9,120 nt of DNA from contig NVSZ01000016.1 of the NCBI GenBank assembly GCA_002732845.1, positions 3,940-13,059 on the forward strand, read 5' to 3'. A model generated the notes under the pieces. The model ran no database searches and was not told the DNA's origin. It worked only from the letters and a program-made list of their open reading frames with translations. Made by a program: the position numbers and the translations under genes. Of this stretch, positions 1 through 5,134 are shown in pieces (positions within the stretch are counted from its first letter, which is position 1; each line of letters begins with the position of its first letter). Source of the stretch: Rhodospirillaceae bacterium (lineage in GTDB: Bacteria; Pseudomonadota; Alphaproteobacteria; Rhodospirillales; Magnetovibrionaceae).

Positions 1-680
1 GCGATAGAACAGCCATAGGAAATCGCCAGCAAAAGCACGACGGCAAGGTTTCGAACTTTTTTGGGATCATCCGACGTGAGCTGAATGAGTGTCAAACCAA
101 CGGGCAACATCATAGCGGCGACCGTATGCTCACCCATAAAAGAAGCCAAAACCCCGGAAATAATGGCAATGCCGAACGTAATATTCACCGTTTTTGTGCC
201 TGTCATGCGAACCAAAAGCCAGGCGATACGGATGTCGAGCTTTTGTTTGACGACGGCGACCGCTAACATCAACGAGCCCATGATGAACAGTACGCTGTCA
301 TTCATCAAAGATTTTGCCACAACCGTACTGTCCAGCCCCATCAACATGACCTGTCCGATGATGATTAATAGAGCCACTGTCGGGAGGGGTACAGGTTCCG
401 TAATAAACATGATTGTTGCGGATACGCTCATGGCCAGGACAATCATGCCAGACTGAGTAAGCCCGTCTGGCACCGGCATAGACATCAGACCCGCGCCAAC
501 AAGCAATGCAATAATGAACCAGCGTTTCTCCCAGAAATACAGATAACTACTGGGGCTACGCAGGACCTGAATGGGTTTGGAAAGTTTTTTAGCTCCCCGC
601 AGAACACGCCCACCACGCCAATTGCCGATAGAGCTTGAGGGGGGAGGGAGGGGCTCGGTAGTCTTGGTGTCTTCTGACAT
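1..680 (-). CDS. DASS/SLC13-family anion transporter, N-terminal part (3' end outside window)
   Basis: The first 226 codons of an inner-membrane transporter are present; the C-terminal half lies beyond the left edge. The ATG at 680 is preceded by an in-frame TAA 18 nt upstream and by a modest AAGG. Residues 1-50 are hydrophilic and Ser/Pro/Lys-rich, probably cytoplasmic. Hydrophobic segments follow at about 53-69, 76-95, 98-114, 128-144, 166-182, 187-200 and from 211 onward. Family marks are ITEPVPLP (93-100), a loop with NDSVLFIMG (127-135), a helix hairpin reading FMGEHTVAAMMLPVG (181-195), and ISYGCSIA at the window edge, which in this family leads into a Gly/Thr/Pro-rich loop. Relatives carry dicarboxylates, citrate or sulfate, usually with Na+. 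The substrate cannot be assigned here, and the first SNT motif is altered to EHT. It is probably transcribed alone, away from the cytochrome gene. Family assignment is firm; specificity is unknown. Confidence 0.88.
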   Translation of the reverse strand, partial: MSEDTKTTEPLPPPSSSIGNWRGGRVLRGAKKLSKPIQVLRSPSSYLYFWEKRWFIIALLVGAGLMSMPVPDGLTQSGMIVLAMSVSATIMFITEPVPLPTVALLIIIGQVMLMGLDSTVVAKSLMNDSVLFIMGSLMLAVAVVKQKLDIRIAWLLVRMTGTKTVNITFGIAIISGVLASFMGEHTVAAMMLPVGLTLIQLTSDDPKKVRNLAVVLLLAISYGCSI

Positions 681-897
681 AAAAAGCGGCCTTAATACAT
701 AAAGGTAAAACGCGAACGATTTGCCGGAGGTATTTAATTTACTTGTTAAGTATTACATAATTTTCAAGTGCAATTCAATGTGTACTATACTTTTATCTTT
801 TGTTGCTTGTGATCAAGGCATCAATTTACTCTGACCCATTTGTTTTTGACTCCCTATTTCTCCCCCACAAGTCTCCTCAAAGACCATCTTAAACGTT
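681..897. other. AT-rich intergenic region upstream of the transporter gene
   Basis: No credible reading frame is present. On the minus strand a possible promoter lies around 749-777: TTGAAT, 17 nt, TAATAC. It matches the consensus only partly. Around 806-824 is a small dyad-like stretch (CTTG-TGAT-CAAG followed by CATCAA), which does not match an FNR or CRP site well. Nothing else is recognisable. Confidence 0.3.
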
Positions 898-932
898 AAA
901 AGCCCCGCCATTGTTGTGGGGCGGGGCTTTTT
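898..932 (-). terminator. GC-rich intrinsic terminator of the cytochrome c gene, possibly bidirectional
   Basis: An 8-bp perfect GC-rich stem (GCCCCGCC at 902-909 against GGCGGGGC at 920-927) with a 10-nt loop is extended by A-T pairs (898-901 with 928-931). It starts 22 nt beyond the cytochrome c stop codon. Read on the minus strand it ends in UUUU; read on the plus strand it ends in UUUUU, so it could work in both directions. Only the cytochrome gene runs into it. Confidence 0.85.
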
Positions 933-954
933 GAACGTCTTGGGGGGGGAAGCC

Positions 955-1359
955 TTATTTGATTTGTTTTAGGTCTTCGATAATTTGCTTGCGTTCTTTT
1001 TCTTTTTTGACTTTTTTGGCCATTGACGTGTTTTTGCCAAGTTTGAATTCTGCGCCGTGGGCTTTTAAAAACTTCCGTTGATTGGCAAGCCATTCATCCA
1101 TCAATTCTTCGGTCCAAACAAAATCAGCATCCTTCAGCGCTTTGTATTTGGTAAAGCCTTCAACGGTGCCGGCTTTTCGTCCGATAATACCGACCAAATT
1201 AGGGCCTTTTTTGCCTTTTTCACTAGCACCTGTGGCCAAAGCATGGCAACTGGCACAGTTTTTTTGGAGCTTGGTTTTTTTAGCCAAGGCCGTGCCGCTG
1301 AGACTTACGCTTGCGATGGTGGCGGCAATGGCGAATGTGATGATTTTCGTGGTCTTCAT
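955..1359 (-). CDS. Secreted class I (c2-like) cytochrome c, 134 aa
   Basis: A periplasmic electron carrier with one covalently attached heme. A Sec signal peptide covers about residues 1-26 (MKTTK start, hydrophobic core, cleavage after ALA). The heme motif CASCH is at 35-39, with His39 as one axial ligand. The class I fold follows: KGPNLVGIIGRKAG (51-64), the aromatic F-x-W stretch (80-82) and a terminal helix around 119-134. Met113 in NTSMAKKVKK (110-119) is the probable sixth ligand, where mitochondrial cytochrome c has GTKM. The mature protein is very lysine-rich, which suits docking to an acidic redox partner such as a terminal oxidase or reductase. The start at 1359 is chosen because GGAG lies 10 nt upstream and because the signal peptide begins there; an in-frame ATG at 1395 would add 12 polar residues and is unlikely. 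The gene appears to stand alone and ends at a strong terminator. The physiological partner is unknown. Confidence 0.9.
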   Translation of the reverse strand: MKTTKIITFAIAATIASVSLSGTALAKKTKLQKNCASCHALATGASEKGKKGPNLVGIIGRKAGTVEGFTKYKALKDADFVWTEELMDEWLANQRKFLKAHGAEFKLGKNTSMAKKVKKEKERKQIIEDLKQIK

Positions 1360-1713
1360 TAGATTGTATCTCCATGGATCTTGTTGAGCGTCCACCTTTA
1401 AATTAAGTGGAATTTTATGAGCGGGTGTATCCCCCCCGCCTTGAAAAAAGAGCGTAATTTATACACCACAAGGAATCTGTGAATTATGGGCTTTTAAAGA
1501 TGGTTTTTTTGGGGCAAGTCCACTAGGGGGCCGGATATAGAGGGTTTTTTCATGCGCGGAAAATTGCGAAATTGCGACACAGGGGGGTAAACCTAGACGG
1601 GGCCATAAATTGTCTCAATCGTGTAAGTTTATTAAATAAACTTTGTATGTATTTTAGTTTGGGCTAAAGATACACCTATGGAATAATACTAACGGACGAG
1701 ACCTTGAGCGAAA
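1360..1713. other. Non-coding region between divergent cytochrome c and receiver-hemerythrin genes
   Basis: No supportable gene is present; the longest ATG-started frame noticed (from 1552) has 12 codons. On the minus strand, TATAAA (1463-1458) is a candidate -10 for the cytochrome gene, giving a leader of about 90 nt. That leader contains a small GCGGG/CCCGC stem (1421-1425 with 1435-1439) and a run of seven C (1431-1437). Other marks are an 8-bp tandem duplication AAATTGCG at 1561-1576 and several short runs of G or T. The promoter and dyad for the rightward gene are listed separately. Confidence 0.5.
1610..1643 (+). promoter_or_regulatory. Candidate promoter with overlapping 19-bp dyad upstream of the receiver-hemerythrin gene
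   Basis: TTGTCT (1610-1615), a 17-nt spacer and TAAATA (1633-1638) form a reasonable sigma-70-type pair. A dyad AAGTTTAT-TAA-ATAAACTT (1625-1643, two 8-bp arms) covers the -10 hexamer, where a bound repressor would block polymerase. The sequences are seen directly; the promoter and operator roles are inferred. No regulator can be named from the dyad. Confidence 0.35.
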
Positions 1714-1728
1714 ATGGACCGTATACCC

Positions 1729-2496
1729 ATGGCGAAAACGATACTTATTGTTGAAGACGATGTTTTGTGCATGAAGCTGTTTAGTGATCTGTTGGAATCT
1801 CATGGCTTTAATATTGTCAGTTCAGCGGATGGTGCCGATGTCTTGACTTTGGCGAAAGAACATCGTCCGGCCTTGATCATCATGGATATCAAATTGCCGG
1901 AAATTTCGGGCATTGAACATATCAAAGCTTTGAAGACGGATGAAGGTCTGCAAGACATTCCGGTGATCGTCGTAACGGGCTATGCGATGGTGGGCGATGA
2001 ACGGAAAATTATGCTGTCGGGCGCGGATTCCTATATCTCTAAGCCCATCGCGGTTCCGCATTTTTTGGCTGAGGTTAAAAAATTCGTCAGAATGGGGCCG
2101 TTCAGACTGACCAAGTCTTTGCTGACCGGTCATATTGGCATCGATGCAGAACACGATAACATTGGCGCCTTGCTGAATGAATTAATGGACGTGTTGCCGG
2201 GTGGTGATGAGGCCATTTGTTTTGAAAAAATAGCAGAAATCACCAAGACCATTACCAGACACTTTGCCCACGAAGAAAAAGTCATGGATTTGCTTGATTA
2301 CAAGCATATCGAAGATCATAAAAAAGAGCATCGCACCGTTTTAAATAGATACGGGGCCTTGGTCGAAAAAGCCAAAACGGATGGATTTCCCAGCGACTTT
2401 GCAGAAGAAATAACGGCGATATTGGTGCATGACATGATCCGGGCGGATATGGACTTTAAAGTCTATATGACAGAGCTGGCTAAACGTTCAGCGTAA
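1729..2496 (+). CDS. DivK-like receiver fused to a bacteriohemerythrin domain
   Basis: A cytoplasmic two-domain protein of 255 aa. Residues 2-121 are a CheY-type receiver very similar to DivK: acidic pair Asp10/Asp11, phosphoacceptor Asp53 in IIMDIKLPEISG, Thr83, and Lys105 in YISKPI. Residues about 133-250 are a hemerythrin four-helix bundle. Iron ligands by position are His142 (DAEH), His178 and Glu182 (RHFAHEE), His197 and His201 (HKKEH), then His234 and Asp240 (HDMIRAD). There is no DNA-binding or enzymatic output. Known hemerythrins bind O2 at a di-iron site, so the likely role is coupling phosphorelay signalling to oxygen, or iron/O2-dependent modulation of the receiver; this is inference. 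The start at 1729 gives residue numbering identical to DivK for Asp53 and has GGA 10 nt upstream. The in-frame ATG at 1714 (five more residues, GAG 5 nt upstream) is a real alternative. No histidine kinase gene is nearby, so it is probably an orphan regulator. Domain calls are firm; function is open. Confidence 0.92.
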   Translation: MAKTILIVEDDVLCMKLFSDLLESHGFNIVSSADGADVLTLAKEHRPALIIMDIKLPEISGIEHIKALKTDEGLQDIPVIVVTGYAMVGDERKIMLSGADSYISKPIAVPHFLAEVKKFVRMGPFRLTKSLLTGHIGIDAEHDNIGALLNELMDVLPGGDEAICFEKIAEITKTITRHFAHEEKVMDLLDYKHIEDHKKEHRTVLNRYGALVEKAKTDGFPSDFAEEITAILVHDMIRADMDFKVYMTELAKRSA

Positions 2497-2510
2497 AGTC
2501 GCCTAAAATT

Positions 2511-2543
2511 AGTTTAAAGTCAGTTTAAAGTCAGTTTAAAAGC
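2511..2543. repeat. Three 11-bp tandem repeats at a convergent gene junction
   Basis: AGTTTAAAGTC occurs at 2511-2521 and 2522-2532, followed by a diverged copy AGTTTAAAAGC at 2533-2543. The last units include the stop codon (2531-2533) and final codons of the leftward alkC-type gene; the first lies in the 34-bp gap after the receiver-hemerythrin stop. It looks like replication slippage. No GC-rich terminator stem is visible between these converging genes. Confidence 0.8.
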
Positions 2544-3631
2544 AGTGTGAACGCAGCTTTGCCCAAACTTTTTCCATTTACCAAAATCTCAATTTTATGG
2601 CAACCGGAATAATACCGTCTTGTGCTGATCTTTTTAAAGGCGTGACGGCGGGTGATGTTGAGTGTTTCGTGACCTTTTAAGGTAACATTTTTCCATTTAA
2701 AGACTTTTTTAGTGTTTTTTCCGCCTGAACGCACGTGATGTACGGCGTAATCGATGATCAACGGCTGGTCTTTGTTTGTGGTTGATCTGATATTTAATGT
2801 GAAATGTGCGGCTTCACCCAATTGCACCGTGTCCGTTAAAATTTCAAAATGGCTTACGGTAACTTTCGGGGATGTATAGCCCAACGCCGACAATGCGCCC
2901 GGATGTCCGGCTTTGATCAACGTGCGCAGGCCGTGTTTGATCAGACGTCTGCGGTCCTTGGGCGCTTTAACCATCCATCCTTTGGCCAGTTCGACGACCA
3001 AATCGGGATGGTCCTTGGAAATGTCATTTAAATGGTTGGCGACAGACCTGCGCACGTATTCAGACGGATCGTTTTTTAAACTTTCCAGCAAAGGCAGAAC
3101 GGCGGTGGGGTCTTTGACAAAGGGTTTCAATTGAATGCCCCACGGCAAACGCGGGCGCGTGCCTTCGCTGACCAAACGCCGCACGTGTTCGTCTTTGTCT
3201 TTGGCCCAATGGCTAAGGGTTTTTAGGGTGAGTTTTGGATGGGTGAGGATAAACGGGCGAATGGCAAATTCTGATGTGAAGCGAGACGTCATGGCTTTCA
3301 AAACGTCTAACGAAAACTCCACATCCTGCAAACCGTGGCGGGCAATGTAATCGGCCATGGGCATGATCGGCCAGCCGTGGATGCCCGGCTGCTTGGGCGT
3401 ATCAAGGCTGGCGGTTAGGATGTTGGCGGCTGTCTTGTAATCTTTGGGCAGATAAAGTTCCAAGGCGTCGGTGAGGCGAGATGAGCGTTGTTTAAGCTCT
3501 AAATCCTCAAGGCCACTGGTGGCAAAAGAGATAAAACTGTCCACATTAAAATCAGCATTCCCTCGGGCTAAGTGTTCGGCCATGGTTGAAATTGCGGTTT
3601 CATCAAAATTGTTTTTAAACGGTTCGGGCAT
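2531..3631 (-). CDS. alkC: AlkC-type DNA alkylation repair glycosylase with C-terminal Ig-like domain, 366 aa
   Basis: A base-excision repair protein of the AlkC/AlkD HEAT-like-repeat superfamily. Characterised AlkC enzymes excise cationic alkylated bases such as 3-methyladenine and 3-methylcytosine without flipping the base. Residues 1 to about 250 form the helical-repeat domain with diagnostic stretches EPFKN (3-7), LELKQR (44-49), RFTSEFAIRPF (117-127), HVRRLVSEGTRPRLPWG (149-165) and PSEYVRRSVANHLNDI (189-204). The conserved acidic residue expected in the catalytic cleft is probably Glu121, by analogy with the family. Residues about 255-366 are a beta-rich Ig-like domain with IDYAVHHV (293-300) and RRYYSGCHKIEILVNG (338-353), found in one of the two AlkC branches. 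The start at 3631 is chosen because family members begin MPEPFKN or similar. An ATG at 3679 would add 16 unrelated residues and overlap the neighbouring start. No Shine-Dalgarno sequence precedes 3631, but a TATACT lies 7 nt upstream. The protein appears intact. Confidence 0.9.
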   Translation of the reverse strand: MPEPFKNNFDETAISTMAEHLARGNADFNVDSFISFATSGLEDLELKQRSSRLTDALELYLPKDYKTAANILTASLDTPKQPGIHGWPIMPMADYIARHGLQDVEFSLDVLKAMTSRFTSEFAIRPFILTHPKLTLKTLSHWAKDKDEHVRRLVSEGTRPRLPWGIQLKPFVKDPTAVLPLLESLKNDPSEYVRRSVANHLNDISKDHPDLVVELAKGWMVKAPKDRRRLIKHGLRTLIKAGHPGALSALGYTSPKVTVSHFEILTDTVQLGEAAHFTLNIRSTTNKDQPLIIDYAVHHVRSGGKNTKKVFKWKNVTLKGHETLNITRRHAFKKISTRRYYSGCHKIEILVNGKSLGKAAFTLLLN

Positions 3632-3634
3632 GTT

Positions 3635-3664
3635 TTGAGTATAGTCAGATGTCGCATATATATG
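3635..3664. promoter_or_regulatory. Candidate overlapping divergent promoters between alkC-type and amidohydrolase genes
   Basis: Rightward: TTGAGT (3635-3640) and TATATA (3657-3662, 16-nt spacer) would start the amidohydrolase transcript about 8 nt before its ATG. Leftward: TATACT (3643-3638, minus strand) would start transcription at or next to the ATG at 3631, with no good -35 visible. The two elements overlap, so polymerase could use only one at a time. Assigned from sequence match only. Confidence 0.35.
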
Positions 3665-3677
3665 TATTGGAAAAATC

Positions 3678-4835
3678 ATGCCCTTAGATCGCGCAACAGC
3701 TCTTCACGATTCCATGGTCCAGTGGCGTCATCAATTGCACGCCAATCCGGAAATTGCTTTTAAAGAATTCGACACCGCCAAATTTGTGGCTGATCAGTTG
3801 AAAAGTTTTGGCATAGAGGTTCATACAGGTCTTGCCACCACGGGCGTGGTCGGGGTGTTGTCCCGAGGTGAGGGCGATTGTATAGCTTTGCGCGCCGATA
3901 TGGATGCCTTGGAAATCACCGAACAAAACACCTTTGCTCATGTGTCAAAGAATCCCGGCAAGATGCATGCGTGCGGGCACGATGGGCATACCGCAATGTT
4001 GTTGGGGGCGGCAAAAATTTTAGCCGAAAGCGGAACCTTTAAAGGCACCGTGGTGTTTATCTTTCAACCCGCCGAAGAAATCGAAGGCGGTGCCGAAGTG
4101 ATGGTCCGCGAAGGCTTGTTTGAAAAATTCCCGATCCACGAAATTTATGGCCTGCACAATTGGCCATCCATGCCCGCCGGGCATATGGCGGTTGGCCCCG
4201 GCCCCATGATGGCGGCGTGCGATACGTTCGACATTGTTGTCAAAGGCCGGGGTGGGCATGCTGCCATGCCGCATATGGCGGTTGATCCGATCTTGGCTGC
4301 GGCGCACATTGTAACCGCCGTTCAGTCCGTTGCCAGCCGTTGGGCTTCGCCGCAAGACCCCTGTGTTGTATCGATCACGCAAATTCACGGCGGCGACACC
4401 TATAATGTAATTCCCGATGAAATTTTGATGAGCGGGACGACAAGATGGTTCAATCCCAAGGTCGGTCGTGAAATTGAACAGGCTTTACGCAAAATAATTG
4501 AGGGTGTGGGGCAGTCGATGGGGTGCGAGGTGCAACTGGTTTACGATGTCCGCTATCCACCCACGATCAACACACCTATTGAGGCCGGCGTGAGTGCTGA
4601 TGTGATGGCGACCTTGGTTGGAGAGGGAAAAGTTAATCGCACCCCCATCCCCAGCATGGGGGCCGAAGATTTTGCGTTTATGTTGGGCAAAAGGCCCGGT
4701 AGCTATGGCTGGTTAGGCACCGGAAAAAGTGAGGACTGCCCCAAGCTCCACAACCCTTGCTTTGATTTTAATGACGACCTCCTCTCTCTAGGGGCTGCGT
4801 ATTGGGTGTCGTTAATTGAGTACCGATTGATTTGA
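3678..4835 (+). CDS. M20D-family metal-dependent amidohydrolase, 385 aa
   Basis: A cytoplasmic zinc-type hydrolase of the HipO/IAA-amino-acid hydrolase group, which splits amide bonds in N-acyl amino acids (hippurate, N-acetyl or indoleacetyl amino acids). Metal and catalytic residues are visible: Cys99 and His101 in MHACGHDGH (96-104), Glu133/Glu134 in QPAEE, His160 in GLHNWP, and His358 in LHNP. MGAEDF (327-332) is the usual late motif. The dimerisation domain occupies about 180-295 with GRGGHAAMPH (190-199) and NVIPDE (243-248). There is no signal peptide, and the length is normal for the family. The start at 3678 fits homologues, which begin with a short MP...HDxMxxWRxxLHAxPE segment; GGA lies 6 nt upstream. 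It is divergent from the alkC-type gene and lies 299 bp before aapJ in the same direction. Releasing free amino acids for or after uptake by the Aap system is plausible but inferred from position. The substrate cannot be read from sequence. Confidence 0.93.
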   Translation: MPLDRATALHDSMVQWRHQLHANPEIAFKEFDTAKFVADQLKSFGIEVHTGLATTGVVGVLSRGEGDCIALRADMDALEITEQNTFAHVSKNPGKMHACGHDGHTAMLLGAAKILAESGTFKGTVVFIFQPAEEIEGGAEVMVREGLFEKFPIHEIYGLHNWPSMPAGHMAVGPGPMMAACDTFDIVVKGRGGHAAMPHMAVDPILAAAHIVTAVQSVASRWASPQDPCVVSITQIHGGDTYNVIPDEILMSGTTRWFNPKVGREIEQALRKIIEGVGQSMGCEVQLVYDVRYPPTINTPIEAGVSADVMATLVGEGKVNRTPIPSMGAEDFAFMLGKRPGSYGWLGTGKSEDCPKLHNPCFDFNDDLLSLGAAYWVSLIEYRLI

Positions 4836-4840
4836 AACGA

Positions 4841-4864
4841 ATTTAAACAGAGTATTGTTTAAAT
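4841..4864. promoter_or_regulatory. 24-bp AT-rich inverted repeat after the amidohydrolase gene
   Basis: Arms ATTTAAACA (4841-4849) and TGTTTAAAT (4856-4864) are perfectly complementary around a 6-nt centre. With one G-C pair per stem and no following T-tract it would be a poor intrinsic terminator, so a DNA-binding dyad is at least as likely. The symmetry is seen directly; the role is inferred. Confidence 0.45.
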
Positions 4865-4895
4865 AATTGCATAAAATTGACTAGTTGAATCTACG

Positions 4896-4919
4896 TATAT
4901 GCATAGTCATATATGCATA
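4896..4919. repeat. Direct repeat of TATATGCATA, two copies 14 bp apart
   Basis: TATATGCATA occurs at 4896-4905 and 4910-4919. Each copy contains the self-complementary octamer TATGCATA. Both lie about 220-240 bp upstream of the aapJ start. Possibly a paired binding site; no known factor is recognised. Confidence 0.4.
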
Positions 4920-5116
4920 CACATACGATGAAAGTCGCATGAAGTGTACTGTTGATTGCTGTTTTTAGGCGTGCTACGGCTATTTAGTACATAAAATAAA
5001 AGGGCTAAAAATAAATAGCCTTCCTAGGTTTTTTAGTATTTAATTTATGTTGAAAATATGTGCAAAGTACAAAATGTTTCAAGATGAAACGAAAGTTAAC
5101 AATTTCTACTTAATCT

Positions 5117-5134
5117 CACAGGGAGAGATCTAAA
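5117..5134 (+). promoter_or_regulatory. Strong ribosome binding site of aapJ
   Basis: CACAGGGAGAG ends 7 nt before the ATG at 5135, so GGGAG lies at near-ideal spacing. It is the best Shine-Dalgarno match in the window, consistent with high expression of a periplasmic binding protein. Confidence 0.7.

Larger units (their letters stand above)
4836..5134. other. AT-rich, dyad-rich control region upstream of aapJ
   Basis: No gene is visible. The region holds, in order: a 9-bp perfect inverted repeat just past the amidohydrolase stop (4841-4864); TTGACT (4877-4882), a good -35 hexamer with only a weak TGCATA (4900-4905) at -10 distance; two copies of TATATGCATA (4896-4905 and 4910-4919); nested inverted repeats at 4978-5036; a dyad GTTTCA-AGA-TGAAAC (5076-5090); and the aapJ ribosome binding site. 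The amount of symmetry suggests the main regulatory region of the aap operon, but no known operator consensus (including sigma-54) was recognised and no promoter can be fixed with confidence. Confidence 0.5.

Noticed and set aside
85..456. 123-codon open frame on the plus strand
   Set aside because: It lies antisense inside the DASS transporter gene, whose reading frame shows clear membrane-protein family motifs; the plus frame has no recognisable domain.
806..824. Possible FNR/CRP-type site upstream of the transporter gene
   Set aside because: One half (ATCAA) fits, but the other half does not match TTGAT at the required 4-nt spacing, and the CRP match is also only one-sided.
896..1093. 65-codon minus-strand frame across the terminator
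   Set aside because: It is in a different frame from the cytochrome gene and translates the terminator hairpin; the product is low-complexity Arg/Lys/Pro-rich sequence.
1078..1387. Plus-strand open frames opposite the cytochrome c gene
   Set aside because: They are antisense to a gene with a signal peptide and CASCH heme motif; no domain or good ribosome site supports them.
1421..1440. Hairpin in the cytochrome c leader as a riboswitch or RNA thermometer
   Set aside because: It is only a 5-bp stem beside a C7 run, far from the ribosome binding site and without alternative pairing to it.
1552..1590. 12-codon ATG-started frame in the cytochrome/receiver intergenic region
   Set aside because: It is too short, has no ribosome binding site and shows no similarity to a leader peptide with regulatory codons.
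4836..5134. Sigma-54 (NtrC-dependent) promoter for aapJ
   Set aside because: Looked for because amino acid uptake is often nitrogen-controlled, but no GG/GC dinucleotide pair with TGGCAC and TTGCA-type context was found.
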